A stretch of 64,000 bases of DNA from Clostridium sp. KNHs205 (GCF_000702945.1 NZ_JNLE01000005.1:1116001-1180000), one strand, 5' to 3'. Shown: positions 1 through 8,580, counted from the stretch's first letter. Numbers and translations: made by a program. The notes: generated by a model not told the origin, from the letters alone.

Positions 1-142
1 TATGCTTGACATATTATAAAGCAGATAACTCGCTTCGCTCAAACAATCAGCTTTATAATATAGCATAAAATTTTCAGAGAAAAGGACTACTAATACCTTT
101 CCATAGGCGCATTCGTTCTTTCCGGTTTATTCAATTTACCTG
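1..142. repeat. Palindromic MITE-like repeat, copy 1, cut by the window edge
   Basis: A hairpin whose arms contain ATTATAAAGCAGAT and ATCAGCTTTATAAT-like sequence flanks a loop that reads TTTGAGCGAAGCGAG on the minus strand. It is followed by CAGAGAAAAGGACTACTAAT. The same architecture, with identical loop sequence, occurs around 8420-8580 and around the IS element at 14127-15997. The outer arm here (about 88-142, with GGCGCATTCGTTCTTTC) is the reverse complement of the half-element at 14127-14179. The left arm is missing because the window starts inside the repeat. It has no coding capacity. Confidence 0.75.
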
Positions 143-252
143 AAATCGTACGTACGAAAATATGGTTTTGACTTTTGCTTATTTTTTTATAGCTTTGTCT
201 TTATCTTTAGGTTTGTATCTTCTTTTAATATCTTACTTAATATCTTTTTTAT

Positions 253-298
253 ATCACTTTTAATATTTTTTTAGTATCACTTTTAATATTTTTTTAGT
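253..298. repeat. Two tandem copies of a 23-bp T-rich unit
   Basis: The unit ATCACTTTTAATATTTTTTT plus AGT occurs at 253-275 and again at 276-298 without change. It lies in a T-rich, gene-free stretch (143-403) downstream of the aconitase stop codon. No terminator with a minus-strand T-run was seen there. Confidence 0.6.
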
Positions 299-403
299 AT
301 TTTTCTTGGTTATCTTCTTTTTTCTTCTTATACAATTGATTAGTATGGATTTAATTTCTATTTCTTTTTTAAACAATACTTTAGAGTTGAATTTTACTTA
401 TTC

Positions 404-3106
404 CTATTTTTCTAGTTTCCGTCTGGCTATCATTTGTAGTATACCGCCATTGCGGTAATAATCCCATTCAGCGGCTGAGTCTATTCTTAGATGTACCTTA
501 AAGGAAAGCTTTTCTGTATTTACTGTTACCAGATTGTCTTCTTTTTCTTCTATTTGAAAGGTATACTGCTCTTCTCCGGTCAGTCCAAGGCTTTCTGCAT
601 TGTCTCCCGGTAAAAACTCAAAAGGCAGGACACCCATCATTACCAGATTAGATCGGTGGATTCTCTCATAGCTTTCAGCAAGTACTGCCTTTACTCCCAA
701 CAATGCAGTGCCTTTCGCTGCCCAGTCTCTGGAAGAACCCATTCCATAATCCTTCCCTGCTATTATTAAAAGAGCTTTTTCTTCTGCTTTGTATTTCATA
801 GCAGCGTCATAGATGGATATTATCTCTCCGCTGGTAAAATGCTTGGTATAACTGCCTTCTTTTCCTTCCGCCAGCCGGTTGCGGATTCTGATATTGGCAA
901 AGGTTCCTCTCATCATTACTTCATGATTTCCTCTTCTTGAACCATAGGTGTTAAAATCTTTCACCTCTACCCCAAGTTCAGCAAGATATTTTCCTGCAGG
1001 CGTGTTCTTTCCGATATTACCGGCGGGTGATATATGATCCGTGGTTACAGAGTCGCCGAACTTAGCCAGAACACTGAGTTTCTTTAGGTTGCTGTTTTCG
1101 TTTCCTTCCTTTGACATGTTATCAAAATAAGGCGGGTTTCTAATATAGGTGGAATCTTCTTTAAAGTCAAAGGTTTCTCTGCCTTCGGCTTTCAGCTCTT
1201 CCCATTTTTCGTTTCCAAGCCATACCTTTTCATATCTTTTAAGAAACATGTCTCCCTTTAATGATTTGTCCATTAATGACTGGATTTCTGCGGAAGCAGG
1301 CCAAATATCCTTAAGATATATGCTTTTTCCAGCTGCATTCTCACCGATGGGGTCCTTTTCAAAATCTATCAGTATGGTGCCAGCCAGTGCATAGGCTATA
1401 ACCAGCATAGGGGACGCAAGGAAATTTGCTTTGATCAGGGGATGTATTCTGCCTTCAAAGTTCCTGTTTCCTGATAATACCGAAGCCGTAAGCAGGTTCT
1501 CTTCTGATATGGCTTTCTCAATCTCCGGCAGCAGCTTACCGGAATTTCCGATACATGTGGTACATCCATATCCTACTGTATGAAATCCCAGCTCCTTTAA
1601 ATAAGGGGTCAGTAATGCTTTATTCAGGTAATCACTAACGATAAGAGACCCAGGTGCCAGAGAAGTCTTTACAAAAGCGGGTACTTTAAGTCCTGATTCC
1701 ACCGCTTTTTTTGCCATTAGACCGGCTCCCAGCATTACATAGGGATTAGAGGTGTTGGTACAGGAGGTAATAGCTGCAAGAACGATATCTCCTGTTTTTA
1801 ACTCCACTGTCTCTTTCTTTATAAGTTTTTCCTCTTGCTTCACAGACAATGCCGGCCTTAAAACAGATACCTTAACTTTTTTATCCAATTCCTCTTTTGG
1901 CAGACCATAACCTTTATTTCCCGGTGCTTCTGTCAGGCAGATCTTAAAATATTCCTTCACTTTATTGAGCGGTATAAGGTCCTGAGGTCTTTTGGGGCCT
2001 GCCAGGGAAGCGGTTACCGTACTTAAGTCCAGTGTGATTTCTTTCGTGTATTCCGGTTTTACTCCCTCCTCCGGCATAAGTCCGTTGATTTTTAAGTATT
2101 CCCTTACCCTGTCAGCCTCTTCCTGTTTACGCCCGGTTAGCAGCAGGTAGTTATAGCTTTCTTCATCAAAGGGAAAATAACCACAGGTTGCTCCGTACTC
2201 AGGTGCCATATTGGCAACCGTTGCCCGGTCAGCAAGGGTCAGGCTTTTAAGTCCTTCACCAAAGAATTCCACAAACTGTCCTACAACTCCAATGCTTCTG
2301 AGCAAAGCTGTTACAGAAAGTGCCAGGTCAGTGGCAGTTGCCCCTTCCTTCAGCGCTCCGGTAAGTCTTACTCCGATTACATTTGGCATTGTCATATAGG
2401 AGGGCTCTCCTAACATATTAGCCTCTGCCTCTATCCCTCCCACTCCCCAGCCAAGGACGCCAAGACCGTTAATCATGGTTGTATGGGAATCTGTTCCCAC
2501 TAATGTATCCGGATATAATATTGTCAATCCCTCTTCTTCTCCGGCTTCTACTACAGAAGCCAGATATTCCAGATTCACCTGATGAATAATTCCCATTCCC
2601 GGGGGTACTACCCTGAAATTCTGAAAGGTATTTTGTGCCCACTTTAAAAATTCATATCTTTCTTTGTTTCGTTCATATTCTAATTCTATATTTTCAGAGA
2701 GAGCGGAATCCTTACCATAGGAATCTACCTGAACGGAATGATCTACTACCAGGTCAACCTTAACTCCCGGATTAAGTGCTCCTCCTACTGCCTGACCCAT
2801 GGACGCAAGATCCACCATAGCAGGAACTCCGGTAAAATCCTGTAATAATACCCTGGAAGGCATAAAAGGGACTTCCAGTTTCTCTTCCGCATTCTTCTGC
2901 CATCCTGCAAGGCTGTAAATATGCTCCTCTTTTATACGATTATGATCCAACTGCCGGATTGCCCCTTCCAGCAGAATCTTTATGGTTATAGGCAGTCTAT
3001 CTATCTGATAACCTTTTTCCTTCAGGCTGTTGATACTGTAATAGCCATAGTTCTTACCCCCAAGGGTGAATTGTTTTAGTGCCTGTTTTTTAATATCTTC
3101 ACTCAT
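404..3106 (-). CDS. acnA: Aconitate hydratase (AcnA type)
   Basis: The protein is a 4Fe-4S aconitase that interconverts citrate and isocitrate in the cytosol. The three cluster cysteines are visible at C449 (in TSCTNTSNP) and at C515 and C518 (in GCTTCIGN). Their 66- and 3-residue spacings match AcnA enzymes. The swivel domain follows after about residue 660 (SVTTDHISPAG, then GSSRDWAAKG near the C-terminus). At 900 aa it has the usual family length. The frame is open 23 codons further upstream. The ATG at 3106 was chosen because AAGGAAGG lies 7-8 bases before it. It is a single gene followed by a T-rich stretch with no obvious terminator. AcnA-type enzymes can also bind RNA when the cluster is lost, but nothing here tests that. 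Confidence 0.96.
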   Translation of the reverse strand: MSEDIKKQALKQFTLGGKNYGYYSINSLKEKGYQIDRLPITIKILLEGAIRQLDHNRIKEEHIYSLAGWQKNAEEKLEVPFMPSRVLLQDFTGVPAMVDLASMGQAVGGALNPGVKVDLVVDHSVQVDSYGKDSALSENIELEYERNKERYEFLKWAQNTFQNFRVVPPGMGIIHQVNLEYLASVVEAGEEEGLTILYPDTLVGTDSHTTMINGLGVLGWGVGGIEAEANMLGEPSYMTMPNVIGVRLTGALKEGATATDLALSVTALLRSIGVVGQFVEFFGEGLKSLTLADRATVANMAPEYGATCGYFPFDEESYNYLLLTGRKQEEADRVREYLKINGLMPEEGVKPEYTKEITLDLSTVTASLAGPKRPQDLIPLNKVKEYFKICLTEAPGNKGYGLPKEELDKKVKVSVLRPALSVKQEEKLIKKETVELKTGDIVLAAITSCTNTSNPYVMLGAGLMAKKAVESGLKVPAFVKTSLAPGSLIVSDYLNKALLTPYLKELGFHTVGYGCTTCIGNSGKLLPEIEKAISEENLLTASVLSGNRNFEGRIHPLIKANFLASPMLVIAYALAGTILIDFEKDPIGENAAGKSIYLKDIWPASAEIQSLMDKSLKGDMFLKRYEKVWLGNEKWEELKAEGRETFDFKEDSTYIRNPPYFDNMSKEGNENSNLKKLSVLAKFGDSVTTDHISPAGNIGKNTPAGKYLAELGVEVKDFNTYGSRRGNHEVMMRGTFANIRIRNRLAEGKEGSYTKHFTSGEIISIYDAAMKYKAEEKALLIIAGKDYGMGSSRDWAAKGTALLGVKAVLAESYERIHRSNLVMMGVLPFEFLPGDNAESLGLTGEEQYTFQIEEKEDNLVTVNTEKLSFKVHLRIDSAAEWDYYRNGGILQMIARRKLEK

Positions 3107-3544
3107 ATTGAAGCCTTCCTTTCTTATAAATTGGAATCTTACGCTACTGAATTGCAAATCTTGCACCATAGACACGAAGATTTATGAGTTATTTCATTTA
3201 TGTGTCTTTTATTTCATGACCCTATTGATGTAATCCTTATCACTACAGATTTAGAACTATCACAAGTGAGAGTGGAAATATCATTCTTATTTTGGTATGG
3301 CGCAGGATGCTTATTCTCTTTTACCATTACCAATGAAAAATGTTATTGGGTCACTTTTCATAATAATATTTATTGTATCAAAATTAGAGTCTTCTTACCC
3401 TGTAGTGTTCTTATACTCATGATTTAGTTTTAAGTTCTAGGCAAACAGAAGTTCTTCTATCTATGTTAACATGTTCCGGTTGGAAGCACAAGGGCAGTCA
3501 ACTGGTAAAAATAAACCAGCTGGTTAAAATTAATCCAACTGGTA
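3107..3544. other. Gene-free stretch upstream of acnA
   Basis: This 440-base stretch holds no convincing gene. It presumably carries the acnA promoter, which I could not place. Near its distal end (3498-3550) there are three related AT-rich motifs of the form AACTGGTAAAAA / CAGCTGGTTAAA / CAACTGGTAAAA. Confidence 0.4.
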
Positions 3545-3589
3545 AAAAAATAAGCCTATCTTACCTGAATATAACCAGGCTGATAGGCT
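3545..3589 (-). terminator. Intrinsic terminator of the flavodoxin operon
   Basis: On the minus strand AGCCTATC (with inner pairs CCTG/CAGG) pairs with GATAGGCT, and the stem is followed by TATTTTTTTA. It lies 14 bases after the flavodoxin stop codon. Confidence 0.8.
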
Positions 3590-3602
3590 CACAGCTTAAT
3601 TT

Positions 3603-4034
3603 TTAGATTTCCGCCAGTTTCTTTCCTAAATCAAACAGTGCGTTAAGGGTATCATCATCGGGGTCGTTTAAGCATGTAATTCCTTCGCCTCCGACAATTT
3701 CAGCACCTGCGTTCTTTAAACGCTCCTCCCAATCACGCATCCACTCACAATTGCCCCAGCCATAAGAACCAAACAGAGCAATCTTCTTACCGGATACATA
3801 CTGTTCCAGTTCTGCAACAAAAGGCTCCATGGTATCTTCTTCTAATACTTCTGCTCCCATAGAGGGGCAGCCAAGTGCATATACTGCTTCATCTTTCAGA
3901 CTTGCTGCCTTTACCTGATATACTTCGGTAACCTGCGCTTCTTTACCGCCTGCCTTTACGCCTTCACCAAGCTTTTCAGCCATTGCTTTTGTATTTCCTG
4001 TACTGCTCCAATAAACGATATTAATCTTACTCAT
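3603..4034 (-). CDS. Flavodoxin, short chain
   Basis: This is a 143-residue FMN-binding electron carrier. The phosphate-binding loop SSTGNTKAMAEKL starts near residue 10. The later FMN loops SFGS-like (LFGSYGWGN, about 90-98) and the acidic stretch near 125 fit short-chain flavodoxins. AGGAGG stands 7 bases before the ATG. It lies 17 bases downstream of a small DUF2325 gene and is probably co-transcribed with it. Flavodoxins commonly replace ferredoxin under iron limitation, and a Fur-like site lies upstream of the operon. The redox partner cannot be told from the sequence. Confidence 0.95.
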   Translation of the reverse strand: MSKINIVYWSSTGNTKAMAEKLGEGVKAGGKEAQVTEVYQVKAASLKDEAVYALGCPSMGAEVLEEDTMEPFVAELEQYVSGKKIALFGSYGWGNCEWMRDWEERLKNAGAEIVGGEGITCLNDPDDDTLNALFDLGKKLAEI

Positions 4035-4051
4035 ACTTAATCCTCCATATT

Positions 4052-4345
4052 TTATTTATTGCATTTATTGCAATATTCGCATAATATGTCCTTCAAGGCA
4101 CATGCACTGCTGCTGTGGCTTCGCTCCACAATGGTGGAGTCTTTTTCCACTGCCTTTAATGCTGATACTACCATCTTATGAGATACCGTATTGGTAAACA
4201 GTATCAATAAATCAGGACTTCCCACCTGTGTCCTGAAATTTGCCGGCATCTGGGTAAATACCTTGGCCTTAAAATTATGCTGCTTGCATATTTCCTTGTA
4301 AGTACAGACCATGCGGTCATGTCCTCCTACTATAACAACGCTCAT
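4052..4345 (-). CDS. DUF2325 family small protein
   Basis: The 97-residue product begins MSVVIVGGHDRM and ends in a cysteine-rich tail (CALKDILCEYCNKCNK). Both features are typical of DUF2325 proteins, whose biochemical role is not established. The tail cysteines could bind metal or respond to redox state, which is inference. The start at 4345 was preferred to the upstream ATG at 4372 because AGAGGTGA precedes it at good distance. It is the first gene of a two-gene operon with flavodoxin, which suggests a redox or metal-stress role. Confidence 0.8.
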   Translation of the reverse strand: MSVVIVGGHDRMVCTYKEICKQHNFKAKVFTQMPANFRTQVGSPDLLILFTNTVSHKMVVSALKAVEKDSTIVERSHSSSACALKDILCEYCNKCNK

Positions 4346-4380
4346 AAAATCACCTCTCTTTTCCTTTTGCATTCGGTAGG

Positions 4381-4415
4381 TAAAGTGATTTTATTATAAA
4401 TAAGAAATCACTTTA
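4381..4415 (-). promoter_or_regulatory. Inverted repeat around a possible -10 box, flavodoxin operon
   Basis: The 11-bp arms TAAAGTGATTT and AAATCACTTTA are perfect inverted repeats around a 13-base loop. On the minus strand the loop contains TATAAT. The centre is about 50 bases upstream of the DUF2325 start, so a repressor bound here would cover the promoter. The binding protein is unknown. Confidence 0.5.
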
Positions 4416-4470
4416 TAACAGAAAGCAAATTAGTCTCTATCTATCATATATTATATTTAATAATTGCAAC

Positions 4471-4485
4471 TGATATTCATTTTCA
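4471..4485. promoter_or_regulatory. Fur-like box
   Basis: TGATATTCATTTTCA matches the 7-1-7 Fur consensus TGATAATNATTATCA at 12 of 14 defined positions. It lies about 130 bases upstream of the DUF2325-flavodoxin operon, in a gene-free AT-rich stretch (4416-4767). Confidence 0.4.
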
Positions 4486-4767
4486 TTTAATATATTACAA
4501 GATTATCATAACTAACCTAATTTAGGCAAGCATTATTTTTCTAATTGATAATTTTTTTATATTTGTCCCAAATAAATAAATTTATCAGTTTATATAGAAG
4601 ACATTCCTTATAAAAGAGAATCTTTTAAGAATTATTGCCACTAAAGATTTACCATTATTTTTCTTACTTTCTTGGTTTCAGACTCGCCAAGTCTCCATAT
4701 GACCGATTTTTTAGATGGAATAATTTTTCCTTCTGCTTTTCTGTTAGCCTTTGCTTACATAATAAAA

Positions 4768-4977
4768 GGGCTGCTGCAAAACCAATGTAAAACTGTAAGA
4801 AGCCCCTTGAATTCCCTGTTATGCAATGTCTGAAGGATAATACCGATTTTGTGTCTCTAAAAGCAAACAAGCTTTGTACGATTATAGCACACGAAATTGG
4901 TAATGTGTCTTTCAGACAGTGCGTAAAGGAAAGTCAAGGGACTTCTTACAGATTATTGTTTAAAATGCAACAGCCTC
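4768..4977. mobile_element. 210-bp palindromic MITE-like element
   Basis: The two halves are imperfect inverted repeats over almost their full length. The left end reads GGGCTGCTGCAAAACC and the right end, on the other strand, GAGGCTGTTGCATTTT. Both then share CTGTAAGAAG[C/T]CCCTTGA and TGTCTGAAGGATAATACCGA / TGTCTGAAAGACACATTACC. The GGCTGTTGCA tip resembles IS1182-type transposon ends. There is no transposase inside, so any movement would need one supplied in trans. It sits directly downstream of the DUF4097 gene. Confidence 0.65.
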
Positions 4978-4985
4978 CTCATTGA

Positions 4986-6185
4986 CTATTTACTTTTAAT
5001 TTTTATCTCACCACTGGTGGTTTCAACTGTTAACTGAATTAGTGGATCTGTTCCCACTGTGGCTGTCGCTTTCTTGTTATTCTTGCTATAGCTTATCTGA
5101 TCATTAAAAAAGCTGATATCACCGCTGCCGGTATTGGCACTAAATTCAAAAGCCAATGAGGCCGGTATACGCATTATTACATCTCCACTGGAGGATTCTG
5201 CATTGATATCGTCTGTTATCGAAGAAATATCCTTACTAAATTCAACCTCTATCTGTCCTGAGGTAGAATGAAAATCTCCGGCTCCATTTGTGTTGGTGAT
5301 ACGGATGTCACCACTGGAGGTATATGCTTTGATATATCCTTCGCTATTCTCAAGCTTTATCTCTCCTGAGGTAGAATGAAGATCTTTTCTGCCAATGGTA
5401 CCTTCTACCTTAATATCTCCGCTGGAAGTGCCTGCGTTTAAATCCCCTATGGAATTTTCAATATAGATACTGCCTGAGGTACTTGATATCTCTGTTTTAC
5501 CACTGCCTCCGTATACCTTGATATCACCGCTGCTGGTTGATAATTTCCGATTTCCTTCTGCTTTCTTAAAGTTTAAGTTTCCACTGGCTGAAGAAATCGT
5601 TATATTCTCTCCGTATACTTCATTAAATTCTATGTCACCACTGGCAGTGGAGATTGTTATATCCTCTCCGGATACTTCATTAAATTCTATATCACCGCTG
5701 GCAGTGGAGGCCTCAAATTCCCTTACCTCTAAATTCAGGCCCGATTCTATGTTACCACTGGCACTACTGATATATATATTATTCTTATATCCCGCAGGCA
5801 GATATATTTCCATACGGCTGCTTCTGTTAAAGCCTAATACCGTGCCATTCCAGCCGTCCCGCTTACCCTCCAGCCTTAACTCCTTTCCGCTTTTCGTGAT
5901 TTGGGTAAGCTCCTCCTTCTTCGGAGTAAAGCTCATATATTCTTTTAAGATTAGTTCGTCACTGTCACTTTCATAAACCACAACATCATCGGAGCTGTAT
6001 TTAATCTTTAGGGCTTCAATTCCCTCCAGGCTAATAGTTTGTGTATTTACCAGCTCAAGATTGCCACCTATTGAAAAATTAGTCGTCCGTATTCCCCCTG
6101 TATGAATCAGAAAGATTAACAGACCTATCAAACCGATAGCAATCGCTGCATAGACAATGATCAGGACTTTAAAAAATGGTCTCAA
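4986..6185 (-). CDS. DUF4097 family beta-strand repeat protein, membrane-anchored
   Basis: An N-terminal transmembrane segment (about residues 6-29) is followed by a long run of repeats built on a TSSGDI / ASGDIE pattern. Such repeats are predicted to form a beta-helix-like outer domain (DUF4097 family). Two adjacent repeats come from a near-identical 57-bp DNA duplication (5600-5713). The start codon is TTG. It overlaps the stop of the upstream HAAS-domain gene in TTGA and has AGGAGG 10 bases upstream, so translation is probably coupled. It is the third gene of a PadR/HAAS/DUF4097 operon. Such trios are common in Firmicutes and linked to envelope homeostasis, but the molecular role is not known. 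Confidence 0.88.
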   Translation of the reverse strand: MRPFFKVLIIVYAAIAIGLIGLLIFLIHTGGIRTTNFSIGGNLELVNTQTISLEGIEALKIKYSSDDVVVYESDSDELILKEYMSFTPKKEELTQITKSGKELRLEGKRDGWNGTVLGFNRSSRMEIYLPAGYKNNIYISSASGNIESGLNLEVREFEASTASGDIEFNEVSGEDITISTASGDIEFNEVYGENITISSASGNLNFKKAEGNRKLSTSSGDIKVYGGSGKTEISSTSGSIYIENSIGDLNAGTSSGDIKVEGTIGRKDLHSTSGEIKLENSEGYIKAYTSSGDIRITNTNGAGDFHSTSGQIEVEFSKDISSITDDINAESSSGDVIMRIPASLAFEFSANTGSGDISFFNDQISYSKNNKKATATVGTDPLIQLTVETTSGEIKIKSK

Positions 6186-6868
6186 CGCTGCTTATCCTCC
6201 TTCAAACGGTAAAGCAATTCAATAATTGCATGTACACAGGCACCTACCAGGAATATAATCCAGGTTGCATACCAGTCAAAAGTTGCGAAACTTATACCAA
6301 AATATAGCACTAATATGAAAGTCCATGCTACGAACAGCACCGCGGTTTTTACTGATTTGCTCTTGTGGGAGCTGCTTTTCCATTCCTTGAATTCCTCAAC
6401 TACCGTGTTATCCTTACGTTTATATTTCGGATACATATTGCCTATATATACAAGCATACAGGTTGGTATGATAGCCAACAACAGCATTACTATAAAACCA
6501 ATCATGGTTAAATCAATGGGAAAATACATATAACCGCTCATTAGTCCAAGGGCTAAAAACTGAACCACACTAAAGATGTATAACCCCACCGCCGCAGTCT
6601 TTACCATAACAACCTTTTTATACTGTGCCTCCTGAATCTTGCTGTAATCAGTACCTACGTCCTCCAACCCTTCAAAAAGCTCCGAGACATTACCGATGGA
6701 ATTAATGACCAGCATGCAGGCATCCTCCGGTTTCATACCTTCTGCTACCAAATCCTGATAACGTTCTTCCGAATTACCAAGCAATTCTTCCCTCAGCTCA
6801 AATGCTTTTCTTGTTTTGGGTGCTTCTTCGAAAAGCTTTTCAATATGAGCTCTCATTCTCTCATCCAT
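6182..6868 (-). CDS. HAAS-domain (permease prefix domain / DUF1700-like) membrane protein
   Basis: The first 75 or so residues form an acidic helical domain (KLFEEAPKTRKAFELREELL, then GMKPEDACMLVINSIGN). This type is found fused to, or encoded beside, PadR-controlled membrane proteins. Four hydrophobic segments follow (about 95-115, 120-143, 172-192 and 197-218). The 228-aa product has no enzymatic motif. It is encoded 16 bases downstream of padR and overlaps the DUF4097 gene by 4 bases. HAAS domains are thought to act with PadR-type regulators in envelope sensing, which is family knowledge and not proven here. Confidence 0.85.
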   Translation of the reverse strand: MDERMRAHIEKLFEEAPKTRKAFELREELLGNSEERYQDLVAEGMKPEDACMLVINSIGNVSELFEGLEDVGTDYSKIQEAQYKKVVMVKTAAVGLYIFSVVQFLALGLMSGYMYFPIDLTMIGFIVMLLLAIIPTCMLVYIGNMYPKYKRKDNTVVEEFKEWKSSSHKSKSVKTAVLFVAWTFILVLYFGISFATFDWYATWIIFLVGACVHAIIELLYRLKEDKQR

Positions 6869-6884
6869 ATTATTCTTCCTCCAT

Positions 6885-7208
6885 CTACTTTAATAAAGCA
6901 TCAATTATTAATTTGGCATTCTCCCAGTCTTTTCTATAGTCCTGATATGCCTGGCGGCCCTTATCCGTAATGGAATAATATCTTCTTCTGGCACCCACTT
7001 CCTGGTCTCCCCAATAAGAGGTAATCAGCTGCGCCTGTTCCAGACGGCGAAATGCTGTATAAAGAGTAGCTTCCTTCAATTCAAACAAATTGTTGGTCTT
7101 CTCCATAATTTCTTTGTTGATCTGATAGCCGTAGCTGTCCCCCTCCAATAGATGTGCCAGGATAATCGGTTCCGTATGGCCACGAATTACGTCTGATGTA
7201 ATCGACAT
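6885..7208 (-). CDS. PadR family transcriptional regulator
   Basis: This is a 107-residue winged-helix repressor of the short PadR subfamily. GHTEPIILAHLLEGDSYGYQ, followed by the recognition region LKEATLYTAFRRLEQ and the wing GARRRYYSITDKGR, is diagnostic. AAGGAGG precedes the ATG by 6 bases. It is the first gene of the operon that also encodes the HAAS and DUF4097 membrane proteins, and it probably represses its own promoter. The ligand is unknown. Confidence 0.95.
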   Translation of the reverse strand: MSITSDVIRGHTEPIILAHLLEGDSYGYQINKEIMEKTNNLFELKEATLYTAFRRLEQAQLITSYWGDQEVGARRRYYSITDKGRQAYQDYRKDWENAKLIIDALLK

Positions 7209-7233
7209 ATTGCTACCTCCTTATCTTGACTAT

Positions 7234-7262
7234 ATTATATTTATATATACCTCATCTGTCAA
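7234..7262 (-). promoter_or_regulatory. Sigma-A promoter of the padR operon
   Basis: On the minus strand TTGACA and TATAAT are separated by 17 bases, a perfect consensus. The ribosome binding site of padR follows about 15 bases downstream of the -10 box, leaving a very short leader. Confidence 0.85.
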
Positions 7263-7429
7263 GGTATCTTTTTAAATAATATACTATATATATTGATTTA
7301 TATAAAATCATGTAGAAGGCAGATTTCTATCCTGATTATTTAGTTTTTCAGAGCAGGTTATACTGTTATTTTTCAGAAATACTTAGCATATCTTAATACA
7401 ATCTTAGGCTATTTATTTCCAATTTTTAA

Positions 7430-7458
7430 TTGAGTAAATACCTTATAACTGCTACAAT
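7430..7458 (+). promoter_or_regulatory. Likely promoter of the DUF4299 gene
   Basis: TTGAGT and TACAAT are separated by 17 bases. The -10 box lies about 50 bases before the ATG at 7509. Confidence 0.6.
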
Positions 7459-7508
7459 GGATTTAATCTCAGGCAAATAAATACCTACAAAGGAGATAAC
7501 TTAACACT

Positions 7509-8390
7509 ATGGGAGTAGATGTTACAATCACACAAAAGGGACTGTTTAAAAAAACTCTGCCCTTGGAAGTATTACTTGGCAGCAAATTAAAATATGGCAG
7601 ATTCGATGGTTTACGCTTAATAGAAGGCGAGCTGGGCGAAGAAGGTTTTGTTGCTTATCTGCCGGACAGATTAGCGAGGGGTATCGGAATTGACTGGAAC
7701 GCCCAGAAGAAAGATTCTGTATATCTGCGGCTTCCATTTCCCTCTACTCTGGAGGAAACCGATGCTTTTTACGATCTCATTCAAAGAATTAAGTCTCATT
7801 GGACCAATTGTAAAGTGGATGTAGATGGAGCTGTTCTGAATGAAAAAGTATTAGATGAATCCAGAAAAACCAATAGAGACTTTAGCTTAAAAGTACTGAA
7901 GAATTTTTGCAACGATGAAGAGAAGGAATCCTTAACTATATTTTGTGCCTTATGGCCCCTTGTTCTGGGTGAAAAAGAGAAAGCACGTTTTAGAGAGGCT
8001 GAGGATTTAAAGGATTTCAGTGATTATCTACATAACATGCAGGCAATAGACGTGTATTATGCCAAACCGGCAATTTATAAACGAAAAGAGGATTTTATCG
8101 GAATGTTTGCAATTACAGAGACAACCCCGAGCATCATTCCCGCCTCTCCTAAAGTACCCTTTGGCTTAGAGCTGCCTGATACCGGCAAAGAATCTGCTAT
8201 CAGTGACTGGTATGTAACACTAGTGGCACTTTCAGATGAGCAGGAGCCTTATATTGTGAACTTTACAGATTTCATGAATGCACTGCCCGCAGATAAGCTT
8301 AACTATTATGATGCGGAAAATGTACTTTTGAAGGAACTAAGCTTAGATGAGATTGTTGCTATCGGAGAAAAATACAGAGTGGAATTGTAG
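7509..8390 (+). CDS. DUF4299 family protein
   Basis: The 293-aa soluble protein starts MGVDVTITQKGLFKKTLPLE, a pattern I associate with DUF4299 proteins of Firmicutes. These are uncharacterised and often lie near stress or toxin-related loci. No signal peptide, membrane segment or catalytic motif is visible. AAGGAGA precedes the ATG. It stands alone: the padR operon diverges on its left, and its right side runs into a palindromic repeat and then the convergent hydG. The family name is from memory of sequence pattern, so confidence is moderate. Confidence 0.65.
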   Translation: MGVDVTITQKGLFKKTLPLEVLLGSKLKYGRFDGLRLIEGELGEEGFVAYLPDRLARGIGIDWNAQKKDSVYLRLPFPSTLEETDAFYDLIQRIKSHWTNCKVDVDGAVLNEKVLDESRKTNRDFSLKVLKNFCNDEEKESLTIFCALWPLVLGEKEKARFREAEDLKDFSDYLHNMQAIDVYYAKPAIYKRKEDFIGMFAITETTPSIIPASPKVPFGLELPDTGKESAISDWYVTLVALSDEQEPYIVNFTDFMNALPADKLNYYDAENVLLKELSLDEIVAIGEKYRVEL

Positions 8391-8419
8391 TAACAGTTTA
8401 TGTTTTTCTTATCTTTTAT

Positions 8420-8580
8420 CTTTTTCTCTGAATATTTTGGCTATATGATAAAACGGATTGTTTGAGCGAAGTTAAGTTTTTATTTATAATATATCAAGCA
8501 CAAAATATCAGAGAAGAAGGACTTCTAATGCCTTGAAATCATGGCATGAGAAGTCCTTCTTTGTGTAATTTGCCGTCCCC
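8420..8580. repeat. Palindromic MITE-like repeat, copy 2, with an unoccupied IS target
   Basis: CTCTGAATATTTTGGCTATATGATAAAAC and the matching right arm flank the same TTTGAGCGAAG loop seen in copies 1 and 3. The right arm contains GGACTTCTAATGCC (8519-8532), then ATGGCATGAGAAGTCC, and ends TTTGTGTAATTTGCCGTCCCC, almost identical to the end of copy 3. The reverse complement of 8519-8532 (GGCATTAGAAGTCC) is the uninterrupted form of the site into which the IS at 14180-15825 inserted. Read on the minus strand, the inner hairpin could also serve as the hydG terminator. Confidence 0.75.

Noticed and set aside
3200..3427. 75-codon plus-strand frame between acnA and flavodoxin
   Set aside because: No ribosome binding site, atypical cysteine- and phenylalanine-rich composition, and no promoter; treated as chance.
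4664..4870. 68-codon minus-strand frame in the palindromic element
   Set aside because: It lies across one arm of the 210-bp palindrome, has no ribosome binding site and its protein shows no family pattern.
8420..8580. CRISPR repeat or array
   Set aside because: The repeat copies are dispersed and palindromic, with no regular spacers and no cas genes nearby.
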